Of a stretch of DNA of 64,000 bases, positions 1 through 8,385 are shown in pieces. The notes beneath the pieces are model-generated. The model had not been told where the DNA came from and did no database searches. It saw only the letters and a list, made by a program, of their open reading frames with translations. The stretch covers positions 1-64,000 of the forward strand of contig NZ_BBJP01000059.1 of NCBI RefSeq assembly GCF_000739595.1, written 5' to 3'. This DNA is from Halorubrum halophilum. Lineage in GTDB: Archaea > Halobacteriota > Halobacteria > Halobacteriales > Haloferacaceae. How positions within the stretch are numbered: position 1 is the stretch's first letter; each line of letters opens with the position of its first letter. The position numbers and the translations under genes are program-made.

Positions 1-1
1 C

Positions 2-1000
2 CCCCCGCCGCTGATCGAGGAGAACGAGGCGCTGCTCCGCGAGGAGGCCGGGCTCGACGACGACGCGGGCGAGCCGTTCAAGTCGGAGTTCAACCGCGAG
101 GTCGGCAAGCGGTTCGGCCGGCTCACGGAGACGGAGGTGTCCTTCGACCGGCCGGACGTGCAGTTCACGATCGATCTGGCCGACGACGAGGTCGACGCGA
201 AGGTGAACTCCACGTTCGTGTACGGTCGGTACCGGAAGCTGGAGCGCGACATCCCCCAGACCGAGTGGCCCTGCCGCGAGTGCAAGGGCTCCGGCCGACA
301 GGGCGCGGACCCCTGCGATCACTGCGGCGGCTCCGGGTACCTCTACGACGACAGCGTCGAGGAGTACACCGCGCCCGTCGTCGAGGACGTGATGGACGGC
401 ACGGAGGCGACGTTCCACGGCGCGGGCCGCGAGGACGTGGACGCCCTGATGCTCGGCACCGGGCGCCCGTTCGTGATCGAGGTCGAGGAGCCGCGACGCC
501 GCCGGGTCGACACCGACCGCCTCCAGAGCGACATCAACGCCTTCGCCGACGGCGCCGTGGAGGTCGAGGGGCTCCGGCTCGCGACCTACGACATGGTGGA
601 GCGCGTGAAGGAACACGACGCGGCGAAGCGCTACCGCGCCGAGGTCGCCTTCGACGCCGACGTGGACGCCGACGCGCTCGCGGCCGCGATCGAGGAGCTG
701 AAGGGGGCGACCGTCGAGCAGTACACCCCGAACCGCGTCGACCACCGGCGCGCGAGTATCACCCGCGAGCGCGACGTGTACGAAGCGACCGCCGAACTCG
801 ACGACCCGCGGCACGCGACCGTCGAGATCCGCGGCGCCGGTGGACTCTACATCAAGGAGCTGATCTCCGGCGACGAGGGGCGGACGGAGCCGAGCCTCGC
901 CGGGCTGCTCGGCGTCGGCGCCGAGGTCACCGCCCTCGACGTGGTGGCCGTGGAGGGCGAGGACGAGCCGTTCGAGCGCGAAGATTTCTTCCGCGACTGA
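2..1000 (+). CDS. pus10: tRNA pseudouridine(54/55) synthase Pus10 (5' end outside the window)
   Basis: Makes pseudouridine in the T-arm of tRNA (position 55, and 54 in many archaea). The reading frame is open from base 2, so the true start lies upstream; the GTG at 137 is internal because homologous sequence continues before it. A two-CxxC zinc motif (CRECKGSG...CDHCGGSG, bases about 273-337) precedes the Pus10 catalytic block at about 418-483, which reads GREDVDALMLGTGRPF and contains the catalytic aspartate region. The C-terminal part (VRGAGGLYIKELI-like, near 830-865) matches the pseudouridine synthase core. What remains (about 332 residues) covers the catalytic half of a protein usually of 400-450 residues. 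Assignment is firm; only the N-terminus is missing. Confidence 0.95.
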   Translation, partial: PPPLIEENEALLREEAGLDDDAGEPFKSEFNREVGKRFGRLTETEVSFDRPDVQFTIDLADDEVDAKVNSTFVYGRYRKLERDIPQTEWPCRECKGSGRQGADPCDHCGGSGYLYDDSVEEYTAPVVEDVMDGTEATFHGAGREDVDALMLGTGRPFVIEVEEPRRRRVDTDRLQSDINAFADGAVEVEGLRLATYDMVERVKEHDAAKRYRAEVAFDADVDADALAAAIEELKGATVEQYTPNRVDHRRASITRERDVYEATAELDDPRHATVEIRGAGGLYIKELISGDEGRTEPSLAGLLGVGAEVTALDVVAVEGEDEPFEREDFFRD

Positions 1001-1030
1001 CTGTCTCGCGCTCGGGACCAACGGGATTTA

Positions 1031-1046
1031 TCAGACGCACGTCTGA
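1031..1046. promoter_or_regulatory. Inverted repeat between TATA box and start of the stress-protein gene
   Basis: TCAGACG-CA-CGTCTGA is a perfect 7-bp inverted repeat with a 2-nt spacer. A TATA-like TTTATC at 1027-1032 sits about 27 nt before the ATG at 1056, as expected for a leaderless promoter. The palindrome therefore overlaps the end of the TATA box and occupies the TATA-to-start interval, where a bound protein would block initiation. The operator role is inferred; the symmetry is seen directly. Confidence 0.5.
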
Positions 1047-1055
1047 CGATAGGGT

Positions 1056-1769
1056 ATGAACGGGAGCGACGCCGACGGTGGAGGCGGGAGCGGCGGAGCG
1101 GCGGACCCGGGAATCGACGGAACGGCCAATTCGAGAGACGTGAGCGCCGAAACCGCGGGAGTCGACGCCACGGTCGGCGAGCCGATCGTCGAGTCGGCCG
1201 TGGAAGAGGCGCTCGCGGCGGCGCCGACCGCGGCGGACGCGACGCTCGAAGGGGCCGACCGCGCTGCGCGTCCGGACCGCGTCTCCTCGGTCCTCGTCGC
1301 CGTCGGCCCCGGTCCGCACTCGGGGGCGACCGTCGACGCGGCGCGGGAGATCGCGGAGGCGACCGACGCGTGGCTCGAACTGTTCCACGTCGTCCCCACG
1401 GACGACGCGCTCGCGGACGGGTCGGCGGCGACGGACGGAACCGGCGCTGAGGGCGGCACAGGCGGATCCGAGTCCGGAGCCGACGCGAGCGCCGACTACG
1501 CCGCGACCGGCGAGCGACTCCTCGACGCCGCCCGCGACCGCCTCGGCGGGTTCGATCGGGCCGACCGCTGGCTGGTCGAAGACCGGTCGGCTGCGGGCGC
1601 GATCGTCGAGCAGTCGCCGTACTACGACCTCGTCGTCGTCGGCGCTCCCACCACTGGAACCGTCGGGCGCTTCGTGTTCGGCTCCACCACCGACACCGTG
1701 GTCGACGACGCCGAGGTCCCCGTGGTGGTCGTCGAGGCGGACGGAGACGCCGCGCTCGACGCCGCGTAG
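1056..1769 (+). CDS. UspA-family universal stress protein with long acidic N-terminus
   Basis: The C-terminal two thirds fold like a universal stress protein: a VSSVLVAVGPG first strand near residue 70, a long acidic linker, then LVVVGAPTTGTVGRFVFGSTTDTVVDDAEVPVVVVE, which resembles the G-x2-G-x9-G(S/T) nucleotide-binding signature near the end. The first 65 residues are low-complexity Gly/Asp/Ala and may be disordered. A second acidic Gly/Ser insertion (residues about 125-148) lengthens the usual 140-residue domain. The ATG at 1056 is chosen because a TATA-like box lies 27 nt upstream. The gene stands alone between pus10 and an Lrp regulator and has a palindromic candidate operator. The ligand or stress sensed is unknown. 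Confidence 0.75.
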   Translation: MNGSDADGGGGSGGAADPGIDGTANSRDVSAETAGVDATVGEPIVESAVEEALAAAPTAADATLEGADRAARPDRVSSVLVAVGPGPHSGATVDAAREIAEATDAWLELFHVVPTDDALADGSAATDGTGAEGGTGGSESGADASADYAATGERLLDAARDRLGGFDRADRWLVEDRSAAGAIVEQSPYYDLVVVGAPTTGTVGRFVFGSTTDTVVDDAEVPVVVVEADGDAALDAA

Positions 1770-1893
1770 ATCGCGGTTCTCTCACGACGGCTACGGATCC
1801 CGAACTCCCGAGGAAGCGTGCCGTCCGATCGACGTTCTCAGCAGTCACAACCGATATACAAGCATAAAGTGGCTATACCACGGAGCCCCCGGT

Positions 1894-2367
1894 ATGGCCG
1901 ACGAAGCGATCGACGACGTGGACAGGGCGATCCTGTACGCGTTACAGGAGGACGCTCGAAACACCTCGTCCGGGGACATCGCGGAGCGAACCGGCACGTC
2001 GGACAGCACCGTCCGCAAGCGCATCCAGCGCCTCGAGTCCGACGGGATCATCAAGGGGTACAGCGCCGAAGTCGATTACCAGCAGTCGGGGTACCCCCTC
2101 CGAATGTTACTCTACTGCACCGCCTCGATACCTGAACGCGGCGAGTTGCTCCCGGAGATCCTCGAGATCGACGGCGTCATCTCGGTCCAAGAGCTGGTCA
2201 CCGGCGAACAGAATCTCCTCGTGACGGTGGTCGGCGAGTCGGACAACGACATCACGCCCGTCGCACAGGAGCTCCTCGACATGGGGCTCACCGTCGCCGA
2301 CGAGGTCCTCGTCCGGAGCCACGAGACGACGCCGTTCGGCGAGTTCGACGCCGAGACCGACTCGTAG
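1894..2367 (+). CDS. Lrp/AsnC-family transcriptional regulator
   Basis: A 157-residue protein with the classic two-part Lrp layout. An N-terminal winged helix-turn-helix (IDDVDRAILYALQEDARNTS, then IAERTGTSDSTVRKRIQRLESDGIIKGY, residues about 5-52) is followed by a C-terminal RAM/AsnC ligand-binding domain (about 65-145). It is transcribed in the same direction as, and 208 bp upstream of, the dabB-dabA pair, so it may control bicarbonate uptake; that link is contextual only. The start at 1894 is the first Met before the HTH. The upstream stretch has TATA-like ATAAAG about 27 nt away. The ligand is not predictable from sequence. Confidence 0.9.
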   Translation: MADEAIDDVDRAILYALQEDARNTSSGDIAERTGTSDSTVRKRIQRLESDGIIKGYSAEVDYQQSGYPLRMLLYCTASIPERGELLPEILEIDGVISVQELVTGEQNLLVTVVGESDNDITPVAQELLDMGLTVADEVLVRSHETTPFGEFDAETDS

Positions 2368-2431
2368 GCGACTCCTTCGACGCCGATCGACGTTTCTCGT
2401 CCGCCGATCGCCACCACCGACAGCTAATTAT

Positions 2432-2486
2432 AATGTTCTTTAACGACATTCTTACGAACGATTTGTGAAGACAAGTAGATTTAATA
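2432..2486 (+). promoter_or_regulatory. Probable promoter/operator region of dabB-dabA
   Basis: This AT-rich island stands out from the GC-rich background. It holds an inverted repeat AATGT (2432-2436) / ACATT (2446-2450) and a TATA-like TTTAATA (2480-2486). Initiation about 25 nt downstream would leave a 5' leader of roughly 65 nt before the ATG at 2575, unlike most genes here, which look leaderless. Binding by the adjacent Lrp protein is a guess. Confidence 0.45.
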
Positions 2487-2574
2487 GGCAATCTGTTCAC
2501 TGAAGCGATAGAGACGACCGGTATCGGTTCGCCGACTCGCGTCGGCCGCCGAGAGCGGTCGAACGGACTGAACG

Positions 2575-4068
2575 ATGGCAGGACGCACCTCGAAACCGAC
2601 GGTCGGAGCGCTCCCGGACACGGCGGCGGAGTCGTCGCTCGTGCCCGTCGCACTCACGTGGCTCGCGTGGTCGCTGTTCGCCGCGAGCGTCGTGGCGCTC
2701 TTCGCCCGACTCCGATTCGGTTTCGCCCCGGAGATCACCGGTCTGGTCGCCGTCGACGGACTGACCGTCCTGCTGTGGGTGGTCGTCGCCTTCTTCGGCG
2801 GCATCGTCCACAGCTACTCGCGCCGCTACATGGCGGGAAGCGCCCACGAGACGAAATTTTTCCTCGCCGTGTTCGGCTTCGTGACAGTCGTGATGACCCT
2901 CGTCGCGGCCGACCACCTCGCCCTGTTCGGGCTCCTGTGGCTGGCGATGGGGCTCGTGATGGCGGAGCTAATCGGCGTCGTCGACGGGTGGGAGCAGGCG
3001 CGGGCGGCCGCGTCGGTCGCCCGGCGCTACTTCCTCGCGAGCAGCGCGCTCCTCGGCGTCGCGCTGGCGGCGCTCTGGCGGGCGACCGGCGCGACGACGG
3101 TCTCCGGTATCGCCGCGAACGCCGACGCCCTCGGGGGTCCCGCGTGGCTCGTCGCCGCCGTCGCGCTCGTGCTCGCGGCGATGATCCAGTCCGCGCTCGT
3201 CCCGTTCCACGGCTGGCTGCTCTCCTCGATGACCGCTCCCACCCCGGCGTCGGCGCTGATGCACGCTGGGTTCGTCAACGCGGGCGGCGTCCTCCTGCTC
3301 CGCTTCGCGCCCGTCGTCACCGTCGACGGCGGCCTCATGCTCGCGATCGTCGCGGTCGGCGCGACCAGCGCGCTGCTCGGGAAGCTTCTCAAGGCCACTC
3401 GCCCGGACGTGAAGAGCAAGCTGGCTTGCTCGACGGTGGGACAGATGGGATTCATGATCATGCAGGCCGGGCTCGGCTTCTTCGGAGCCGCGATCACACA
3501 CCTGGTTCTGCACGGGTTCTACAAGGCCTACCACTTCCTCGGCGCGGGCGGGGAGGTCGAACGGAAGAGCCCGGGGAAGGCGACGAGCCACGCGACGGGC
3601 GTCGTCGACGTCGCCGTGACGCTGGCGACCGGACTGGCGGGCGGCGCGACCTTCGTCCTGCTGACGGGGAAGGGAGCGAGCGCCGACACCGGGCTCCTGC
3701 TCGCCCTGTTCGTGACGTTCACCACCCTTCACGCGGCGCGCGGCGCGGTCCGGAACGCGTCGCTTCCGGCGTCGATTCGTTACGGCGCGGTTCCCCTCGT
3801 GTTCCTTCCGGCCATCGCCCTGTACGCGCTCGTCTACAGGGGGATATCGGCCCTTCTGACCGAGGTTCCGGCCGTCACGGCGCCGACCGAGCTGAGCGCG
3901 CTCCACGTCCTCGTGGCCGCCGCCTTCCTCGCGACGTACGTCGCGATAGACACGGGAGTCCACGAGCGCAGCCGGCGGCTCTACGTCGCGCTCCTGAACG
4001 CGGGACAGCCGTCACCCGACACCCTGCTGACGAACGCGGAGGAGTACGATGACGGAGGAGTCCAATGA
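2575..4068 (+). CDS. dabB: DabB: NuoL-like membrane subunit of an inorganic-carbon transporter
   Basis: A 497-residue polytopic membrane protein of the proton-conducting NuoL/MrpA family. Family hallmarks are visible: VPFHGWLLSSMTAPTPASALMHAGF near residues 210-235, the KSKLACSTVGQMGFM block near 280-295, and LHGFYKAYHFLGAG near 310-325. It overlaps the DUF2309 gene by ATGA, with GGAGGAG directly before that start, so the two are translationally coupled. Outside complex I, a NuoL-like protein paired with DUF2309 defines DAB systems. In these, cation flux through DabB is thought to drive one-way CO2 hydration/bicarbonate accumulation by DabA. No other complex I genes are nearby, which argues against a respiratory role. 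Confidence 0.88.
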   Translation: MAGRTSKPTVGALPDTAAESSLVPVALTWLAWSLFAASVVALFARLRFGFAPEITGLVAVDGLTVLLWVVVAFFGGIVHSYSRRYMAGSAHETKFFLAVFGFVTVVMTLVAADHLALFGLLWLAMGLVMAELIGVVDGWEQARAAASVARRYFLASSALLGVALAALWRATGATTVSGIAANADALGGPAWLVAAVALVLAAMIQSALVPFHGWLLSSMTAPTPASALMHAGFVNAGGVLLLRFAPVVTVDGGLMLAIVAVGATSALLGKLLKATRPDVKSKLACSTVGQMGFMIMQAGLGFFGAAITHLVLHGFYKAYHFLGAGGEVERKSPGKATSHATGVVDVAVTLATGLAGGATFVLLTGKGASADTGLLLALFVTFTTLHAARGAVRNASLPASIRYGAVPLVFLPAIALYALVYRGISALLTEVPAVTAPTELSALHVLVAAAFLATYVAIDTGVHERSRRLYVALLNAGQPSPDTLLTNAEEYDDGGVQ

Positions 4069-6542
4069 GCTCGAAATCCACCACCGAAGACGCGACCATC
4101 GAAGAGAGCATCGACAGCGCGGCGAAGACGGTCGGCTCGGTCTGGCCGATCCACTCGTTCGTGACCGCCAACCCCCTCTCGGGGTTCGAGGACGTGCCGT
4201 TCGGCGAGGCGGTGACGCAGGCGGCCGACCTGCTGGGCGGCCGCGGCTACCCGACCCGCGAGACGTTCCGCGCGGCGCTCGACGACGGCCGGATCGATCG
4301 CGAGACGCTCGACTCGGAACTCGCCGACCGCGGCTACGAGGCCGATCCGGAGACGCTTCTCGACCGCCTGCACACCGATACCGAGTCGGAGGAGCGGGAT
4401 GACGGGGGCGACACCGACGCCGAACGAGTCGATCACGTGCTGACGAAGTGGCTGTCGGCCTTCCTCGACGAGGGCCACGCCAAGTGGTCGATGCCGAACC
4501 GCGACGAGGGGTTCTACGCCGCCTTCCGCGGGGTGGCCGCATACGACGGCGAGGTCCCCGACGGGGTCGCCAAGTCGCTTCCCGAAACCGCGACCGAGGC
4601 CATCGAGGCCGCCGTGGAGCCGTATCCGGAGAGTCAGTGGGTGCCCGTCTTCGAGGAGCAGTTGGCCGCGCTTCCGGGGTGGACCGGCCTCATCAAACAG
4701 CGCGCCGACGACGAGGGACCGTGGCAGTCGGCCCACCCGATCACGCTGGCGGAGTACCTCGCGGTCCGCCTCGCGCTCTGCGACGGGTTCGGCGTCGAGA
4801 TCGAGCCGTCGATCGGCCCGGGTACCGCCGATATCGACCCGGCCGACGAGATCGCCGAAGCGTTCCTGAGCGCGTGGGAGGCGAGCTACCGGTCCGCGGT
4901 CGTCGACCGCGTCGCCGCCGAGAGCCGGTCGCTGGCCGATGAGCGGTCCTCGGCCGAGGGCGGATCGTCGGACCGCCCCGACGCGCAGCTGGTCTTCTGT
5001 ATCGACACCCGCTCCGAGGTGATCCGTCGTCACATCGAGGCCACCGGCGACTACGACACCCACGGCTACGCCGGCTTCTTCGGGATCCCGATGGAGTACC
5101 GCGGGTACGACGCGGAGGCTCCGGTCGACGCCTGTCCGCCAATCGTCGACGCGCAGCACCGCGTCAGCGAGGTCCCGACTGACGGGGAGACGCGGGAACG
5201 TCACGACCGGTGGTCGGGCGTCCGCGAGGCCGCGGGCGAGGTCGTCAAGACGCTGAAGACGAACCCGGCGAGCGCCTTCGGCTTCGTCGAGAACGCCGGG
5301 AGCGGCTACGGGCTGGCGCTCGCCGCGCGCACGCTGGTTCCCGGCCGCGTTCGCGACCTGCTGGGCGTCGCCGACGACGCGGTGCCCGACGAGCGCGAGT
5401 TCTGTGACCAGATCGTCGGGCACCAGCACACCCACGCCGACGGGCTGCCGGTGGGGATGACCCGCGAGGAGCAGGTCGAGTACGCCGCGACCGCCTTCGA
5501 GCTGATGGGGTGGACGGAGTTCGCTCGCCTCGTCGTCTTCACCGGCCACGCCAGCGAGACCGCGAACAACCCCTACGACTCTAGCCTCGACTGCGGCGCG
5601 TGCGCCGGCAGCCCCGGAGGGCCGAACGCCCGCGTCCTGGCCGAGATCTGCGCCGACCCCGACGTGCGGGCGGCGCTGCGCGACCGCGGCTTCGAGATCC
5701 CCGAGGACACCGTCTTCCTCGCCGGCGAGCACAACACGACGACCGACGAGATCGAGATCTACGGGGACGCCCCCGAGAGCCACGCGGACGACCTCGAACG
5801 GCTGCGCGCCGACCTCGTCACCGCCCGCGAGAACGCGACCGCCGAGCGCGTCGAGTCGATGGGCGGCGACCCGTCGGGGAGCGTCGAGGACGCCGAGCGC
5901 CGCGCGTCCGACTGGGCCGAGACGCGCCCCGAGTGGGGGCTGGCCGGAAACGCCGGCTTCGTCGTCGGCCCCCGCGAACTGACGAGCGACCTCGACCTCG
6001 ACAGCCGCGCGTTCCTCCACTCGTACGACTGGTCGACCGACCCCGACGGCGACGCGCTCGAAGCGATCCTCGCGGGACCGATGGTCGTCACCCAGTGGAT
6101 CAACGCCCAGTACTACTTCTCGACCGTCGACAACGCGGTCTACGGCAGCGGGTCGAAGGTGACCCAGAACCCCGTCGGCAACGTCGGCGTCTACCAGGGC
6201 AACGGCGGCGACCTGATGACCGGACTCCCGCTCCAGTCGCTGATGGCCGATGCCGACGAGCCGTACCACCAGCCGCTCCGCCTCTCGACGGTGGTCCACG
6301 CGCCGGTCGAGCGCGTCACCGACGCCTTGGCCGACCACGAGGAGGTCACCCGGCTGCTGGACAACGACTGGCTCTCGCTGACGGTCGTCGACCCGACGCA
6401 GGACCACCGCGCGTTCGAGTACGAGCGCGACATGGAGTGGCGGCCGCTCTCCGAGTCGACGGCGACCGAGCCGTCCGCAACCGAGCCGGAGGCGCCGACC
6501 GCTCCCGAGCGCGAGCCCGCACCCGCGGCCGCTGACGACTGA
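4065..6542 (+). CDS. dabA: DabA: DUF2309 zinc-dependent carbonic-anhydrase-like subunit of the DAB inorganic-carbon pump
   Basis: An 825-residue protein with the beta-carbonic-anhydrase-like zinc site of DabA. FCIDTRSEVIRRHIE supplies Cys312 and Asp314. FTGHASETANNPYDSSLDCGACAGSPGGPNAR supplies His495 and Cys510, with the same 15-residue H-to-C spacing as characterised DabA proteins. QHTHADGLPVGMTREEQ (about 454-470) is also typical. No membrane span is obvious, so it should sit on the inner face attached to DabB. The start at 4065 overlaps the dabB stop by 4 nt. An Ala/Pro/Glu-rich tail ends the protein. The host shows no autotrophy genes in this window, so the imported bicarbonate probably feeds anaplerotic or biosynthetic carboxylases. 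Confidence 0.92.
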   Translation: MSSKSTTEDATIEESIDSAAKTVGSVWPIHSFVTANPLSGFEDVPFGEAVTQAADLLGGRGYPTRETFRAALDDGRIDRETLDSELADRGYEADPETLLDRLHTDTESEERDDGGDTDAERVDHVLTKWLSAFLDEGHAKWSMPNRDEGFYAAFRGVAAYDGEVPDGVAKSLPETATEAIEAAVEPYPESQWVPVFEEQLAALPGWTGLIKQRADDEGPWQSAHPITLAEYLAVRLALCDGFGVEIEPSIGPGTADIDPADEIAEAFLSAWEASYRSAVVDRVAAESRSLADERSSAEGGSSDRPDAQLVFCIDTRSEVIRRHIEATGDYDTHGYAGFFGIPMEYRGYDAEAPVDACPPIVDAQHRVSEVPTDGETRERHDRWSGVREAAGEVVKTLKTNPASAFGFVENAGSGYGLALAARTLVPGRVRDLLGVADDAVPDEREFCDQIVGHQHTHADGLPVGMTREEQVEYAATAFELMGWTEFARLVVFTGHASETANNPYDSSLDCGACAGSPGGPNARVLAEICADPDVRAALRDRGFEIPEDTVFLAGEHNTTTDEIEIYGDAPESHADDLERLRADLVTARENATAERVESMGGDPSGSVEDAERRASDWAETRPEWGLAGNAGFVVGPRELTSDLDLDSRAFLHSYDWSTDPDGDALEAILAGPMVVTQWINAQYYFSTVDNAVYGSGSKVTQNPVGNVGVYQGNGGDLMTGLPLQSLMADADEPYHQPLRLSTVVHAPVERVTDALADHEEVTRLLDNDWLSLTVVDPTQDHRAFEYERDMEWRPLSESTATEPSATEPEAPTAPEREPAPAAADD

Positions 6543-6555
6543 GTCAGTCCCGCGG

Positions 6556-6592
6556 TTTCCCTTCCTCTTCACTTCCCTTCCTCTCCCCGCCT
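6556..6592 (+). terminator. Pyrimidine-rich tract after dabA
   Basis: An almost unbroken C/T run lies directly after the dabA stop and before the trp promoter. Archaeal terminators are U-rich rather than hairpin-dependent, so this may end dabBA transcription. No stem is obvious. Confidence 0.3.
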
Positions 6593-6628
6593 CGCCGTGT
6601 GCTATCAGTTCGCAGTCTGGCGACAGCG

Positions 6629-6683
6629 TTATACCGATGTACATACTTGTACATCACAACGCGAAACACTACATCGGTGTACA
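6629..6683 (+). promoter_or_regulatory. trp operon promoter with three TGTACA boxes
   Basis: TGTACA occurs at 6638-6643, 6648-6653 and 6678-6683. The first two form a perfect 8-bp inverted repeat, GATGTACA-TACT-TGTACATC (6636-6655). The third lies inside the palindrome GTGTACAC (6677-6684), directly before the ATG at 6686. Offsets of 10 and 30 bp place all three on about the same helix face. A TATA-like TTATAC at 6629-6634 would start transcription near 6658, so boxes 1 and 2 cover the initiation region. The TRP box of the Methanothermobacter repressor TrpY has the same TGTACA core, as I recall it. Repression by tryptophan is inferred. Confidence 0.65.
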
Positions 6684-6685
6684 CA

Positions 6686-7741
6686 ATGAATATCAACGAC
6701 ACGGTCGAGCGCGTGACGGACGGGGCGGACCTGACGGTCGACGAGGCGCGCGAGGCCGCGCGGCTCGTCTTCGAGGAGGCGACCGAGGCGCAGATCGGCG
6801 CGCTGCTCGCCGCGCTCCGCGCGAAGGGGGAGACGGAGGCGGAGATCGCGGGGTTCGCGCAGGGGATGCGCGACGCCGCCCGGACGATCGAGCCCGACCG
6901 CCAGCCCCTCGTCGACACCTGCGGGACCGGCGGCGACGACTACGACACGATCAACGTCTCGACGACGGCCGCGATCGTCGCGGCGGGCGCGGGCGTGCCG
7001 ATCGCCAAGCACGGCAACTACTCGGTGTCCTCCTCCTCCGGGAGCGCCGACGTGCTGGAGGTCGCGGGCGCCGACGTGGAGGCCGAGCCGCCGGCGGTCG
7101 AGGCGGCGATCGAACGGGACGGGATCGGGTTCATGCTCGCGCCTGTCTTCCACCCGGCGATGAAGGCCGTCATCGGCCCGCGCAAAGAGCTCGGGATGCG
7201 GACGATCTTCAACGTGCTCGGCCCGCTCACCAACCCCGCCGGCGCCGACGCGCAGGTGCTCGGCGTGTACGACCCGGAGCTGGTCCCCCTCATCGCGCGG
7301 TCGCTCGCGCACATGCCCGTCGAGCACGCCCTCGTGGTCCACGGCGCGGGGATGGACGAGATCGGGATCCACGAGGAAACGGTCGCCGCCGAGGTCGACG
7401 GCGACGAGGTGCGGGAGTTCACGATCGCGCCCGAGGACCTGGGCCTCGACCGCGCCCCGATCGAAGCCGTCGCGGGCGGGACGCCCGAGGAGAACGCGGC
7501 CGACCTGCGGGGGATCGTCGACGGCTCCGTGACGGGCCCCAAACGCGACCTGATCCTGGCGAACGCGGGCGCCGCGATCTACGTCGCCGGCGAGGCCGAC
7601 ACGCTCGCGGCGGGCGTCGAGCGCGCGGCCGAGGCGATCGACTCCGGCGCGGCCGCGGCGAAGTTCGCGGCGCTGTGCGGGGACGGCGAAACGGTCGAGG
7701 GAGACGTGGAGACGACCGCCGCCCCGGAGGACGACGACTGA
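6686..7741 (+). CDS. trpD: Anthranilate phosphoribosyltransferase
   Basis: Second step of tryptophan synthesis: joins anthranilate and PRPP to give phosphoribosyl-anthranilate. The 351-residue protein carries the PRPP-binding DTCGTGGDDYDTINVST (about residues 76-92) and the KHGNYSVSSSSGSADVLE loop (about 107-124), both diagnostic of TrpD. The ATG at 6686 is chosen over the upstream in-frame ATG at 6599 because the family begins here and the promoter elements lie in between. Its stop overlaps the trpF start (TGATG), beginning a four-gene overlapping operon. The acidic C-terminal tail is typical of haloarchaea. Confidence 0.96.
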   Translation: MNINDTVERVTDGADLTVDEAREAARLVFEEATEAQIGALLAALRAKGETEAEIAGFAQGMRDAARTIEPDRQPLVDTCGTGGDDYDTINVSTTAAIVAAGAGVPIAKHGNYSVSSSSGSADVLEVAGADVEAEPPAVEAAIERDGIGFMLAPVFHPAMKAVIGPRKELGMRTIFNVLGPLTNPAGADAQVLGVYDPELVPLIARSLAHMPVEHALVVHGAGMDEIGIHEETVAAEVDGDEVREFTIAPEDLGLDRAPIEAVAGGTPEENAADLRGIVDGSVTGPKRDLILANAGAAIYVAGEADTLAAGVERAAEAIDSGAAAAKFAALCGDGETVEGDVETTAAPEDDD

Positions 7742-8385
7742 TGGCCCGGGTGAAGATCTGCGGGCTGACCCGGGGCGCCGACCTCCGGGCCGCGGTCGAC
7801 GCTGGTGCCGACGCGGTGGGCGTCATCTCCGAGGTCCCGGTCGACTCCCCCCGCGAGGTCGACCCGGCGACGGCGGCGGAGCTGTTCGCGGACGTGCCGC
7901 CGTTCGTCACCGCGACGCTCGTCACCATGCCCGACTCCGCCGAGCGCGCGGTCGAGCTCCTGCGGACGGTCACCCCGGACGCCGTCCAGCTCCACGGCGA
8001 GTGGACCCCCGACGAGATCCGGTACATCCGCGCGGAGACGGAGCGGAAGGTCCTGCTCGCGGTCGACGCCGACGACCCGGCGCGTGCCGAGGAGTTCGAT
8101 CGGGTCGCCGACGCGCTCGTGATCGACTCGACCGACGACTCCGGCGCCGGCGGCACCGGCGAGACTCACGACTGGGAGCGGGCCGGCGACCTCGCCGACC
8201 GACTCACCTCGCCGGTGGTTCTCGCCGGCGGCCTCACGGCCGACAACGTCGACGAGGCGGTCCGGGCCGCCGACCCCTTCGCGGTCGACGTGGCCTCCGG
8301 CGTCGAACTCACCGACGGACGCAAGGACCACAACGCGGTGGCCCGCTTCGTGGCGAACGCGGGCCGGGAGATGGAGCTCGCATGA
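7741..8385 (+). CDS. trpF: Phosphoribosylanthranilate isomerase
   Basis: Third step of tryptophan synthesis: Amadori rearrangement of phosphoribosyl-anthranilate to CdRP. The 214-residue beta/alpha-barrel starts VKICGLTR, with the catalytic Cys in the first strand. It has VQLHGEWTPDEIRYIR in the middle, a strand with the second catalytic Asp (ALVIDSTDD), and phosphate-binding VVLAGGLTADNVDEAV and FAVDVASGVE loops near the end. The start shares one base with the trpD stop, and its own stop overlaps the trpE start by ATGA. Confidence 0.95.
   Translation: MARVKICGLTRGADLRAAVDAGADAVGVISEVPVDSPREVDPATAAELFADVPPFVTATLVTMPDSAERAVELLRTVTPDAVQLHGEWTPDEIRYIRAETERKVLLAVDADDPARAEEFDRVADALVIDSTDDSGAGGTGETHDWERAGDLADRLTSPVVLAGGLTADNVDEAVRAADPFAVDVASGVELTDGRKDHNAVARFVANAGREMELA

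Noticed and set aside
3981-6644. Long minus-strand open frame opposite dabA
   Set aside because: No domain and a composition typical of reversed haloarchaeal genes. DabA on the plus strand is unmistakable.
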